Assembly: GCA_000733415.1 (NCBI GenBank)
Contig: KL662191.1
Coordinates: 3,999,008-4,063,007 of the forward strand
Origin: [Leptolyngbya] sp. JSC-1
GTDB taxonomy: Bacteria > Cyanobacteriota > Cyanobacteriia > Elainellales > Elainellaceae
DNA: 64,000 bases
Direction of reading: 5' to 3'
The notes under the pieces were generated by a model. That model was not told where the DNA came from. It saw only the letters and a program-made list of their open reading frames with translations, and did no database searches. Below are positions 18,908 to 28,178 of this stretch, piece after piece (positions within the stretch are counted from its first letter, which is position 1; each line of letters opens with the position of its first letter). Position numbers and translations under genes: made by a program.

Positions 18908-19225
18908 CTACAGCTTCACCTCAATGTCAACGCCGGCGGGTAGATCGAGTTTCATCAGGGCGTCAATCGTCTTGGAGGACGGTTGATAAATATCAATAAT
19001 GCGGCGATGGGTGCGTGTTTCGAAGTGTTCGCGAGAATCTTTATCGACGTGAGGCGAGCGCAATACACAATAGATCCGCCGTTTTGTAGGGAGGGGGATC
19101 GGACCAATCGCGGTAGCATTCGTGCGGTTTGCCGTCTCGACAATTTTTTCGCAGGAGGTGTCAAGGAGGCGACGGTCAAAGGCTTTGAGGCGAATGCGAA
19201 TTTTTTGTTGCTGGATAGTTGCCAT
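18908..19225 (-). CDS. rpsJ: 30S ribosomal protein S10
   Basis: A 105-residue S10 with the typical segments KIRIRLKAFDRRLLD, GPIPLPTKRRIYCVLRSPHVDKDSREHFE and the C-terminal DLPAGVDIEVKL. It is part of the small-subunit head and also acts in antitermination as NusE. The ATG at 19225 gives the normal length; the frame stays open further upstream. It is the last gene of the str operon, 123 bp after tuf. Confidence 0.96.
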   Translation of the reverse strand: MATIQQQKIRIRLKAFDRRLLDTSCEKIVETANRTNATAIGPIPLPTKRRIYCVLRSPHVDKDSREHFETRTHRRIIDIYQPSSKTIDALMKLDLPAGVDIEVKL

Positions 19226-19348
19226 CAGAAGTTTCTCAATTACTAAGTTTTCTAGGTTCAGTTCGTTCACACTGGAGCAAAGGAATTCAGCAGCCAAGTT
19301 TGTTATCCCCAGCTGCTGAATCCTAGGCCATCAAAACCGAGCAGGCTG

Positions 19349-20578
19349 TTACTTGATGATCTTAGAGACCACACCTGCACCAATGGTCCGGCCACCCTCA
19401 CGGATCGCAAAGCGCATCCCTTGCTCAATTGCAATCGGGCTGATCAGCTCAACCGTTGCCTTGATGCGGTCACCAGGCATAACCATTTCAGCATCGCTGC
19501 CGTCATCAGCCGTAAAGGCCTTGATGGTGCCGGTCACATCGGTGGTTCGGACATAGAACTGAGGCTTGTAGCCGGCAAAGAAGGGGGTCTTCCGGCCACC
19601 TTCCTTCTCGGTCAGGACATAGACCTCACCCTCAAATTGAGTATGAGGAGTAATCGAGCCGGGTTTAGCCAGGACCATGCCGCGTTCAATATCTTCTTTC
19701 TTGAAGCCCCGCAGCAGTAGACCAGCGTTATCGCCCGCCATACCTTCTTCCAGACTCTTCTTGAACATCTCGATCCCGGTCACGGTTGTCGTGCGGGTTT
19801 CGCGAATACCGACCACTTCAACGGTTTCGTTGAGCTTGATCTTGCCGCGCTCAATCCGTCCCGTCGCCACAGTACCCCGACCGGTGATGCTGAAGACATC
19901 CTCAACAGCCATCAAGAACGGCTTGTCCACATCGCGCTCAGGAGTAGGAATGAAGGAGTCAACGGCATCCATGAGTTCATAGATTCTGTCAACCCACTCA
20001 TTGTCACCCCGCTGGGTTTTGGGGTTCTTCTGCATTGCTTCCAATGCCATCAACCCAGAACCGCGAATAATGGGAATATCATCACCGGGAAAGTCATAGC
20101 TGCTGAGCAGTTCGCGCAGCTCTAATTCCACCAGTTCCAACAGCTCTTCATCATCTACCTGATCGATCTTGTTCAGGAAGACCACAATGCTGGGTACGCC
20201 GACCTGCTTCGCCAACAGAATGTGCTCTCTGGTTTGAGGCATTGCACCGTCGGTAGCCGCTACCACTAGGATGGCACCATCCATCTGAGCCGCTCCCGTG
20301 ATCATGTTCTTCACATAGTCAGCGTGACCAGGACAGTCCACATGGGCATAGTGGCGATTTTCAGTCTCGTACTCCACATGGGCTGTGTTGATGGTGATAC
20401 CACGAGCTTTCTCTTCCGGAGCAGCGTCAATCTGATCGTAGCTCTTGGCCTGAGCTTGACCCAGAGCCGCCAACGTCATCGTGATCGCAGCCGTCAAAGT
20501 GGTTTTACCGTGGTCAACGTGACCAACCGTACCAATATTAACGTGGGGTTTAGTCCGTTCAAATTTTGCGCGTGCCAT
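19349..20578 (-). CDS. tuf: elongation factor Tu
   Basis: A 409-residue translational GTPase delivering aminoacyl-tRNA to the ribosome. G1 is GHVDHGKTT, G3 is DCPGHADY and G4 is NKID. Domains 2 and 3 are complete, ending GAGVVSKIIK. The roughly ten-residue longer length compared with E. coli (an insertion near QRGDNEWVDR) is usual for cyanobacteria and plastids. Only 25 bp separate it from fusA. Confidence 0.98.
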   Translation of the reverse strand: MARAKFERTKPHVNIGTVGHVDHGKTTLTAAITMTLAALGQAQAKSYDQIDAAPEEKARGITINTAHVEYETENRHYAHVDCPGHADYVKNMITGAAQMDGAILVVAATDGAMPQTREHILLAKQVGVPSIVVFLNKIDQVDDEELLELVELELRELLSSYDFPGDDIPIIRGSGLMALEAMQKNPKTQRGDNEWVDRIYELMDAVDSFIPTPERDVDKPFLMAVEDVFSITGRGTVATGRIERGKIKLNETVEVVGIRETRTTTVTGIEMFKKSLEEGMAGDNAGLLLRGFKKEDIERGMVLAKPGSITPHTQFEGEVYVLTEKEGGRKTPFFAGYKPQFYVRTTDVTGTIKAFTADDGSDAEMVMPGDRIKATVELISPIAIEQGMRFAIREGGRTIGAGVVSKIIK

Positions 20579-20603
20579 GTATCTATCCGTTCCTCTTTAC
20601 TGA

Positions 20604-22724
20604 CTATGCGTTCCCTTTGTTCTTTGCAATGATTGCTTCAGCCACATTTCGGGGAACTTCCTCGTAGTGACTGAACTCCATCGTGAATATGCCCCGACCT
20701 TGGGTTTTAGACCGAATATCAGTAGCATATCCAAACATCTCCGCTAGGGGGACTTTTGCCGTTACCTTTGCTACCCCTTGCTCCGTGTCCTGACCTTCAA
20801 TTTGACCTCGACGAGAGTTGAGATCACCGATAACGTTGCCGATGAAGTCTTCAGGAACCTCTACTTCAACCTTCATCATAGGCTCAAGCAGAACTGGTGA
20901 CGCCTTCATAACGGCTTCCTTAATTGCCATTGAGCCGGCAATCTTGAACGCCATTTCTGACGAGTCAACATCGTGATAGGAACCATCCACCATCGTGACC
21001 TTCAAGTCAATTACCGGATAGCCGGCCAAGATACCAGTCTCGCAAGCTTCTTTCATCCCTTGTTCTGCTGGTGGAATATATTCCCTCGGAACCACACCAC
21101 CGACAATTTTAGAGACAAACTCGAAGCCAGTACCTGGCTCACCCGGTTCCAACTCGATCACAACGTGACCATACTGCCCCTTACCACCACTCTGGCGGAC
21201 AAACTTACCTTCGGCTCGCACAGGCTTACGAACTGTTTCGCGGTAAGCTACCTGAGGTGCACCAACATTCGCTTCTACCTTGTACTCCCGCTTCATCCGA
21301 TCCACCAGGATATCTAGGTGCAGCTCACCCATACCGGCAATCACGGTCTGATTGGTTTCTGGGTCAACGCTAACTCGGAAGGTGGGATCTTCCTCAGACA
21401 GAGCCTGTAGCGCTTTGGAGAGTTTCTCCATGTCCTGCTTTGTCTTCGGTTCAACGGCAACCGAAATCACAGGCTCAGGAATAAACAGGGACTCCAGAAT
21501 AATTGGCTTAGTTTCGTCGCAGAGAGTATCACCAGTGAAGGTATCTTTCAAGCCTAGGGCTGCACCCAAGTCACCTGCCCGCAGCTCGTCAACCTCTTGT
21601 CGCTCATCGGCTTTCAAGACAATCAAGCGAGAGATCCGCTCTTTCTTGCCTTTGGTGGCGTTGTAGATGTAGCTCCCTTTGGTGAGTACACCAGAGTAGA
21701 CCCGAATAAACGTTAGACGACCATAGGGGTCAGCCATAATCTTGAACGCCAAAGCTGAGAACGGCTCATCATCGCTTGCCGTCCGCACAGCCGTGCTGCC
21801 ATCGGGGAGGGTACCTTGAATTGCTGGAACCTCCGGCGGAGAAGGCAAATAATCCACCACCGCGTCGAGCAAAAGCTGAACACCCTTGTTCTTGAAGGCA
21901 GAACCACACAACACCGGTACAATCGTGCCCTCGATCGTCCCTTTACGCAACGCAGCCCGAATTTCTTCTTCCGTGAGATCTTCGCCGCCAAGGTACTTCT
22001 CAATTAAGTCATCATCAACTTCGGCTACCGATTCCACCAGTTTGACCCGATACTCTTCCGCAACATCCTTGATGTCATCAGGGATGTCTACGACCTGAAT
22101 GTCGGTACCAATATCATTGGTGTAGGCATAAGCCTTCATGCGCACTAAGTCAACAATGCCTTTGAAGTCTTCCTCGGCACCGATAGGAATTTGAATTGGA
22201 ACGGCGTTGGCCCGTAGTCGGTCGCGCAGTTGCCCATAGACCTTAAAGAAGTTCGCACCCATGCGGTCCATCTTGTTGATGAACGCGATGCGAGGCACAC
22301 GATACCGATCCGCTTGCCGCCAAACGGTCTCAGACTGGGGCTGAACGCCACCGACCGAACAAAAGACCGCAATCACACCGTCTAGCACACGCATGGAACG
22401 CTCCACCTCAATCGTGAAGTCTACGTGACCAGGGGTATCAATAATGTTAATGCGATGCTCCAAAGCGCCTGATTGAGGCTGAGTTGGGTTCTCTGGGTCA
22501 CGCCTTGTCCAAGCCGTACTGATCGCAGCAGCAGTAATCGTAATACCCCGCTCCCGCTCCTGTTCCATCCAGTCTGTTACAGCGGTTCCCTCGTGAACCT
22601 CACCGATCTTATGAACAACGCCAGAGTAGTACAAAATCCGCTCTGTTGTTGTTGTTTTACCCGCATCAATATGTGCGGCAATTCCAATATTACGTACCCG
22701 TTCAAGCGGGATATTACGTGCCAC
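20604..22724 (-). CDS. fusA: elongation factor G
   Basis: A 706-residue translocation GTPase. G1 is AHIDAGKTTTTE, switch I includes RGITITAAA, G3 is DTPGHVDF and G4 is NKMDR; domains II-V follow to SHYEEVP. Full length and no frame breaks. It sits between rpsG (97 bp upstream) and tuf. Confidence 0.98.
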   Translation of the reverse strand: MARNIPLERVRNIGIAAHIDAGKTTTTERILYYSGVVHKIGEVHEGTAVTDWMEQERERGITITAAAISTAWTRRDPENPTQPQSGALEHRINIIDTPGHVDFTIEVERSMRVLDGVIAVFCSVGGVQPQSETVWRQADRYRVPRIAFINKMDRMGANFFKVYGQLRDRLRANAVPIQIPIGAEEDFKGIVDLVRMKAYAYTNDIGTDIQVVDIPDDIKDVAEEYRVKLVESVAEVDDDLIEKYLGGEDLTEEEIRAALRKGTIEGTIVPVLCGSAFKNKGVQLLLDAVVDYLPSPPEVPAIQGTLPDGSTAVRTASDDEPFSALAFKIMADPYGRLTFIRVYSGVLTKGSYIYNATKGKKERISRLIVLKADERQEVDELRAGDLGAALGLKDTFTGDTLCDETKPIILESLFIPEPVISVAVEPKTKQDMEKLSKALQALSEEDPTFRVSVDPETNQTVIAGMGELHLDILVDRMKREYKVEANVGAPQVAYRETVRKPVRAEGKFVRQSGGKGQYGHVVIELEPGEPGTGFEFVSKIVGGVVPREYIPPAEQGMKEACETGILAGYPVIDLKVTMVDGSYHDVDSSEMAFKIAGSMAIKEAVMKASPVLLEPMMKVEVEVPEDFIGNVIGDLNSRRGQIEGQDTEQGVAKVTAKVPLAEMFGYATDIRSKTQGRGIFTMEFSHYEEVPRNVAEAIIAKNKGNA

Positions 22725-22820
22725 AGCTACCTCCTTAAAGCTTTCGCTGCAGTTGCTTGCTTACTGCTTCTGTTAAGATTTTATACTTTTCTGCTGGGTC
22801 TCGATGTAGTTCTTGCAAAT

Positions 22821-23291
22821 TTAGTAACGGTAATGGGCGAAAGCCTTGTTGGCCTCGGCCATGCGGTGAGTTTCTTCCCGTTTGCGGATAGTCGATCCAG
22901 TCTCGTTAGCTGCATCCATTAACTCATTGGCTAACTTGCTTGCCATAGTGCGACCCGAACGCTGTCTAGAAAATTGAGTCAACCAACGCAGTGCCAACGC
23001 AGTACCCCGCTCAGAGCGAACCTCCATCGGAACCTGATAGGTCGCACCACCGACCCGCCGTGCCTTCACTTCCACCAAAGGCGTGGCGTTTTTCACAGCC
23101 CGTTCAAATAGCTCTAGTGGGTCGGAGCTAGTCCGCTCTTCCAGAATTTTGAAGGCATCGTAGACAATGCCGTAGGCGATAGACTTTTTGCCTGCCCTCA
23201 TCAAACGAGCCACCATCATATTCACTAGGCGGCTGTTATAAACCGGATCAGGCGTGACTGGACGTTTTTGAGCAGCAGTTCGACGAGACAT
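22821..23291 (-). CDS. rpsG: 30S ribosomal protein S7
   Basis: A 156-residue S7, the primary 16S rRNA-binding protein of the small-subunit head. Typical segments are MSRRTAAQKR at the start, GGATYQVPMEVR and RKREETHRMAEANKAFAHYR at the C-terminus. It belongs to the str operon; 281 bp separate it from rpsL. Confidence 0.97.
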   Translation of the reverse strand: MSRRTAAQKRPVTPDPVYNSRLVNMMVARLMRAGKKSIAYGIVYDAFKILEERTSSDPLELFERAVKNATPLVEVKARRVGGATYQVPMEVRSERGTALALRWLTQFSRQRSGRTMASKLANELMDAANETGSTIRKREETHRMAEANKAFAHYRY

Positions 23292-23572
23292 GGATAACCA
23301 ACCTTAAGATTTGTTCAAGCAAGACTAGAGTAATACACCAACCCCTTCCGACAGTCCCAAAATGACCGCACGAAATTCTCAAACCCCACACAGCGAGAAG
23401 CGATGTTGAAATGAATTTCTACTTCAACGTTTTCCTCTACATCTGTTTCCGCAACCAGAGCTTAGCCATAACGGCCTTACATTCAAGCCGCTACCACTGC
23501 AAAACTGGCGGCGTGATCATCGCCAATCAAAGTGAAATCGTTCACTGGAAGCACCCTGCCTCCAGATTTGAC

Positions 23573-23947
23573 TTAAGCTTTTGGACGTTTAGCACCATAC
23601 TTAGAGCGGCCTTGCTTCCGATCCTTCACTCCGGCAGTATCCAACGTACCGCGAATGATGTGGTAACGGACCCCAGGCAAATCCTTGACCCGACCACCCC
23701 GAATCATAACCACTGAGTGCTCTTGCAGGTTATGACCAATACCCGGAATGTAGGCAGTGACTTCAAACCCAGACGTCAAACGAACCCTAGCAACCTTACG
23801 CAGTGCAGAGTTAGGTTTCTTGGGCGTCGTGGTATATACCCTCGTGCAAACACCGCGACGCTGAGGGCAGCTCTTAAGAGCTGGAGATTTCGTTTTCTTT
23901 TGAACTTTTTGGCGTTCGTTATGGATAAGCTGCTGAATAGTTGGCAT
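23573..23947 (-). CDS. rpsL: 30S ribosomal protein S12
   Basis: A 124-residue S12, a decoding-centre protein. It begins MPTIQQLIHNERQK, has KKPNSALRKVARVRL (the lysine altered in classic streptomycin-resistance mutants is present) and GVRYHIIRGTLDTAGVKDRKQGRSKYG near the end. First gene of the str operon, with a strong promoter at 24010-24039. Confidence 0.97.
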   Translation of the reverse strand: MPTIQQLIHNERQKVQKKTKSPALKSCPQRRGVCTRVYTTTPKKPNSALRKVARVRLTSGFEVTAYIPGIGHNLQEHSVVMIRGGRVKDLPGVRYHIIRGTLDTAGVKDRKQGRSKYGAKRPKA

Positions 23948-24009
23948 GAGCTAGGATAAACTTTACCCTTGTAATAAATTACAGTTGACCTCAGTTTTCA
24001 CAGTCTCTA

Positions 24010-24039
24010 ACTATATCGATTTTAATGGATGACTGTCAA
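24010..24039 (-). promoter_or_regulatory. sigma-70-type promoter of the str operon
   Basis: On the minus strand TTGACA (24034-24039) and TATAGT (24010-24015) are separated by 18 bases. The -10 box lies about 63 bases upstream of the rpsL start. The match to the vegetative consensus is close, as expected for a ribosomal operon; the transcription start is not proven. Confidence 0.6.
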
Positions 24040-24308
24040 TTTGTGTTTTTTATAGGTTTTCTAATATCTGACAAGATTTGCGAATCTATAGATGGTTGAG
24101 AGCAGTTAAAACCACGACTACACAGATATAGGAGACCTGGACAAACCCATACAAATAGTACAAGGCAATGCAGACAAGACACGCCTGTGCGAACTTTCAG
24201 GGTTAATTCAACCAGGGTCAATCTACAGGATCAAATTTACAGGATCAAGATACAACTCTCTCGGTAGATTTGCGTGCACGTACTCTACAAGAAGCTTCAC
24301 TAGTCCAT
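24040..24308. other. intergenic region between str promoter and metallophosphoesterase gene
   Basis: Together with the promoter segment this makes a gap of about 360 bases. I see no gene. A short duplication (ACAGGATCAA, twice around 24225-24250) is the only pattern noted. Confidence 0.3.
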
Positions 24309-25424
24309 TCAAGCCTTTCCTAATTTGAGAGTAGCAAAATTATCAATTAGCTGAGGCTTGCCTTCCTGATCTAGAGCACCGAAGTTAGTGAGAAAACGGC
24401 GGATTGGATCGGGTAGGTGGGAAAAGTCAAACACAGCATCGCCGTTGGCAATATCGGCCCAGAAGTAGCGCAGCTCTGGAACAATCGTTTCGGCTTGAGC
24501 ATGAGACAAATTCAAGGGCGGGTGGGTTAACAGCTTCAACATAAATGAACTAGATCGTTCGCCCATCCATTCCCGAGATGTGTGTAGCAAATCAGACCAG
24601 TCTGGCACCTGGGTGACTCGACCTGACTCAATTTGGAGCCAGCAATTGCCTGCATCATCCTGCTGGAACTCCAGTACCCGATAGGGGTGAGGATAGCTGA
24701 CTAGGGAACCTGTCGTAATTTCATACAAACCCTGATGCTGGGCTACATCTTGAACATGCAAATGGCCAGTAAATAGTAGCTGGACTCCTGCTGCCTGCAG
24801 TAATGGCAAAAGCTCGTTGCTATTCTCCAGCATATAGCGCCGTCCCAAAGCGCTGTGCCGTTGGCCTGGCAGGTGTTCCAGAACATTGTGGTGCAGCATA
24901 ACTAACAGCAGTTCATCTCGGCTTGCGGCTAGCACCTGTTGCAGCCATTCAAGCTGGTCTGGATCAAGATAACCAGAATGGAGTTGCTTGCCTTCTAAAT
25001 CAAATCCATTCGAGTTTAGTCCTATCAACCGGACACCGGGCAGTACCTCGCAGGTGTAGTAAGGTTGAGCTAGATCTGTGTAGCCGAATTTCTGGTAATA
25101 GCGAGGAAAATCGGCCAAACCAATGGTCTGTGCTGTCGCTTCTCGTTCCACTACATCATGATTTCCGGGAATTACGTAGACCGGGTAGGGAAGCTGGGCT
25201 AAGCGTTGCACCAACCAAGCATGATTATTGGGTTCTCCATGCTGAGTTAAATCACCGGGGATCAGCAAAAAATCCAAATCAACATGGCTCAGTCGTTCTA
25301 GGACCGCTTCTAGGGCCGGAATGCTGACCTCAACTAGATGGAATCTTTTGGGGTGGTGCCAAATTGTCTGAGGTAAAGCGATGTGGGGATCGCTGAGAAT
25401 AGCAAAGCGGAATTTAAGACTCAT
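24309..25424 (-). CDS. metallophosphoesterase (calcineurin-like)
   Basis: A 371-residue protein whose first 270 residues form a calcineurin-like phosphoesterase domain. The metal-binding motifs are SDPH (10-13), PGDLTQHG (56-63), PGNHDVV (86-92), MLHHN (176-180) and FTGHLHVQ (219-226). The layout resembles the CpdA/Icc class-III cyclic-nucleotide phosphodiesterases, but the roughly 100-residue helical C-terminus is not part of that family and substrate cannot be read from the sequence. Confidence 0.88.
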   Translation of the reverse strand: MSLKFRFAILSDPHIALPQTIWHHPKRFHLVEVSIPALEAVLERLSHVDLDFLLIPGDLTQHGEPNNHAWLVQRLAQLPYPVYVIPGNHDVVEREATAQTIGLADFPRYYQKFGYTDLAQPYYTCEVLPGVRLIGLNSNGFDLEGKQLHSGYLDPDQLEWLQQVLAASRDELLLVMLHHNVLEHLPGQRHSALGRRYMLENSNELLPLLQAAGVQLLFTGHLHVQDVAQHQGLYEITTGSLVSYPHPYRVLEFQQDDAGNCWLQIESGRVTQVPDWSDLLHTSREWMGERSSSFMLKLLTHPPLNLSHAQAETIVPELRYFWADIANGDAVFDFSHLPDPIRRFLTNFGALDQEGKPQLIDNFATLKLGKA

Positions 25425-25806
25425 TTAGTAAACCAGTTGGTTAAACGAAATTCTCTCTATGGAGAAGAGCTAGAGGCTGAAAAAGGGACAGCAGGCCGAA
25501 TCAAGCGTCTCATCCTTCATCTTTACATCTTCTCGATCCTCTGTTGCAATTCCTTTTTTATGGTCCAGCTCGCATATTTCTGCTTACTATCTACCGATCC
25601 GATTTCTCTGATTTCTCTTTTCTCTGACTGCAAGTCAGTAAACTCGTCAAAGGTTTTGAATTTCAAAGCCCCTTCAGTAATTTCGGATAGGCTCTTAATG
25701 CAGCTCAACTCACGACTGGCACAGTGTTCCTTGTGGCTAGAGAAGCGGTTAAGGTCGGGCTTAGGAGCGCTAAGATCGGTAGCTGAGTCGTAATCAGGAG
25801 AATCCA
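25425..25806. other. intergenic region between metallophosphoesterase and trmB
   Basis: About 380 bases containing promoters for two divergent genes. No convincing gene, RNA or repeat was found; short open frames on both strands start without ribosome-binding sites. Confidence 0.3.
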
Positions 25807-26439
25807 GTGCCCGTTGTTCGAGTTCGCCAGCATGTCAATCCGTTAAGCCAGAAATATCAGCAGCCGCTACAGCTACCAGATTGGCACAAGGTTTATGCGG
25901 CACCGATGCAGCCGCTGCACCTAGACATTGGCTGTGCTAGGGGAGCATTTTTGCTAGAAATAGCTCAACAGCAGCCGGAGCGGAACTTTTTAGGTTTAGA
26001 AATACGGGAACCGCTGGTGCTGAAAGCGAACGAATGGCGCGATGAACTAAGGTTAGTGAATTTGCACTACCTGTTTTGCAACGTCAACTCGGCTCTCCGG
26101 CCCTTGCTGGCATCGTTGCCGCCGGGTGTATTGCAGCGTGTTACGATTCAATTCCCTGATCCCTGGTTTAAGAAGCGCCACCAAAAGCGGCGAGTGGTGC
26201 AGCCAGAGATAGTGGCACTGTTGGCTGACTATTTAGCTCCTGGTGGCATGGTGCTACTGCAATCTGACGTAGAAGCTGTTGCAGTGGAAATGTGCGACCG
26301 CTTTGAGGCCGAGTCTCGATTCAGACGACAGAACCAGGATTGGGTAGCGACTAATCCTTTACCCGTGCCTACCGAACGCGAACAGTCCACGTTGGCTAAG
26401 GGTGAACCGGTGTACCGAGCTGTGTTCCTGAAAAAATAA
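25807..26439 (+). CDS. trmB: tRNA (guanine-N7)-methyltransferase
   Basis: A 210-residue class I SAM-dependent methyltransferase modifying G46 of tRNA. SAM motif I is LDIGCARGAF (39-48), followed by LGLEIREP and the family signature QFPDPWFKKRHQKRRVVQPE. It starts with GTG at 25807. It converges on the glycosyltransferase gene with 19 bp between the stops. Confidence 0.95.
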   Translation: MPVVRVRQHVNPLSQKYQQPLQLPDWHKVYAAPMQPLHLDIGCARGAFLLEIAQQQPERNFLGLEIREPLVLKANEWRDELRLVNLHYLFCNVNSALRPLLASLPPGVLQRVTIQFPDPWFKKRHQKRRVVQPEIVALLADYLAPGGMVLLQSDVEAVAVEMCDRFEAESRFRRQNQDWVATNPLPVPTEREQSTLAKGEPVYRAVFLKK

Positions 26440-26458
26440 CCTGAAGACGCCTAGAGAA

Positions 26459-27964
26459 TTAGATCCAGGAGGGGAACCAGCGACGCAACTGCAAGCCTTC
26501 TGGCGACAGCGGCAATCCTAGGAATAGCGGCATCCAAAACACAAAACCAATCAGCACTAGACCAGTTAGCGTAATGGCAGCGGATCTTTGCCAAGTCTGA
26601 TGGCCTTGCCACCAGCGGTCGATCAACAAAGCTAACAGCAGCACGGCAAACACTAGCGATCCCATGTAGTGATAGATAAACAGACAGCGAGTCACCCGGA
26701 CCCATGGCAGCAGGTTCGCCGCCCAGTTGATCAGTAAATAAGCTACAGCCCAGCCGTGGACAGGCGAGAGTGGAGCATGTTCAGCTACTTCGCCGCTATT
26801 AGATTGGCCTGCTGATAGCTTTTGCCAGATTTGCTGAGCCAACAGCACCATGAGCAGAACAACGACGGCCGTAGAAAACCACCAGAGAGTCGGATTCCCC
26901 ATAGCGTGCACATCATAAATGACGGTAGCAGCTTCAGCAGGTAAGGGTGGCCCCACTAGCGGTAAGGCTTCCTCAGGAGTTTGGGTGGTTTTGTAGAAGT
27001 ATGCAACCGGACGTAGCATCAGCGGCCACGTATGCCACAGAGAACAATAGGGATGGGCATCTAAGCCACCCACCCGCTTGTGGTAATCAAACGTTTCAAG
27101 CTGCAACTGCCAGAAAGTGCTGCTGCCAGGATCGACGTAGATATAGGGCAGCCAGCTCAGATAGTAGGTCAGAGCAGGTACGAGCGCGAAGGCAACCAGG
27201 ATATGGCCTAAATGCAGCTGAGTTAGATTTTGCAGCGGTGACCGGGGCTGGTAAGAGTGCAGGGTTGTGAATTCAGGGGCTGTAAGGCGCGATTGCACCC
27301 AGGCGACAATCCAAGCTATTCCCCAAACTGCATAGGCCCCTAACAAAAACCCCATGCCATTCCATTTGATTGCCGCAGAGCCACCAAAACCAACTCCAGC
27401 CAAAATCAGGTAGAACCAGCGCTGCCAAGCAGTTGCCTGTAGAGCGATGAGTAAAAACAGATGTCCCAGTAAACCAAACAAAACCAGGTAGACATTATTG
27501 AGAGCATAGCGCGACTCAACCAGAAACAAGCCATCTGCACTGATCAACAGTGCAGCAATCAAAGCGTAGCTAGAACGGCGAGTTAGCTGATAGGCAATGG
27601 CTCCTGTCACCAGTGGAATGAATGCTCCTGTCAAGGCATTTAGCCAGCGATAGCTGAAGGGAGACAGCAGCAATCCGGTGAGGCCGTTTTTCGGATCTGC
27701 ATTGCCCCAGGGTAGATGATTGCCAATCCAGATGCCGATCGCAATGATGTAGGTGCTGAGGGGCGGATGGCCGGTAAATACAATTTCGCCCTTGAGGAAA
27801 GCGCTGGCAAACTTGGCGTAGTAGACCTCGTCGAACACCAAGGTGTTGAACCGAGACAGGCCCCAAAACCGCAGCAGCAGCGAGATCAGAAAGATTCCCG
27901 CCATGCCGATTCCAAACCAAGGAAACTGGTGAGATTTGGCTTGCGCAGAAGTAGTCAACGGCAT
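26459..27964 (-). CDS. phospholipid-carrier-dependent glycosyltransferase (PMT/GT39-like)
   Basis: A 501-residue polytopic membrane protein with about ten hydrophobic segments. The conserved Asp-Glu pair of the dolichyl-phosphate-mannose protein mannosyltransferase family is in the first extracytoplasmic loop (LVFDEVYYAKFA, about 43-54), followed by HPPLSTY. Members move a sugar from a polyprenyl phosphate to protein or lipid on the outer face of the membrane; donor and acceptor are unknown here. It stands alone, with no glycosylation cluster nearby. Confidence 0.88.
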   Translation of the reverse strand: MPLTTSAQAKSHQFPWFGIGMAGIFLISLLLRFWGLSRFNTLVFDEVYYAKFASAFLKGEIVFTGHPPLSTYIIAIGIWIGNHLPWGNADPKNGLTGLLLSPFSYRWLNALTGAFIPLVTGAIAYQLTRRSSYALIAALLISADGLFLVESRYALNNVYLVLFGLLGHLFLLIALQATAWQRWFYLILAGVGFGGSAAIKWNGMGFLLGAYAVWGIAWIVAWVQSRLTAPEFTTLHSYQPRSPLQNLTQLHLGHILVAFALVPALTYYLSWLPYIYVDPGSSTFWQLQLETFDYHKRVGGLDAHPYCSLWHTWPLMLRPVAYFYKTTQTPEEALPLVGPPLPAEAATVIYDVHAMGNPTLWWFSTAVVVLLMVLLAQQIWQKLSAGQSNSGEVAEHAPLSPVHGWAVAYLLINWAANLLPWVRVTRCLFIYHYMGSLVFAVLLLALLIDRWWQGHQTWQRSAAITLTGLVLIGFVFWMPLFLGLPLSPEGLQLRRWFPSWI

Positions 27965-28178
27965 AGCAATCAGCTCAGAGAATCCAGCACACCATTACTG
28001 TCTTATCTACCCTACCGTAAGGCTCTGAAATCAAACCCTGAAATCAACAGCCTCTCTTGTTGAAAGCCCGCCCAAAATTGAAATTTTGATTGGTTCGTCA
28101 ACCAGCTTGGTGATAGCAAATCCTAGCTAGCCATTCCATCTTCTTCTAGGATCAAGAAAGTCCTGCTACGAGTCTGCT

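Noticed and set aside
19353..22922. Several long plus-strand open frames opposite tuf, fusA and rpsG
   Set aside because: They are reverse-strand shadows of highly biased ribosomal operon genes with no family resemblance.
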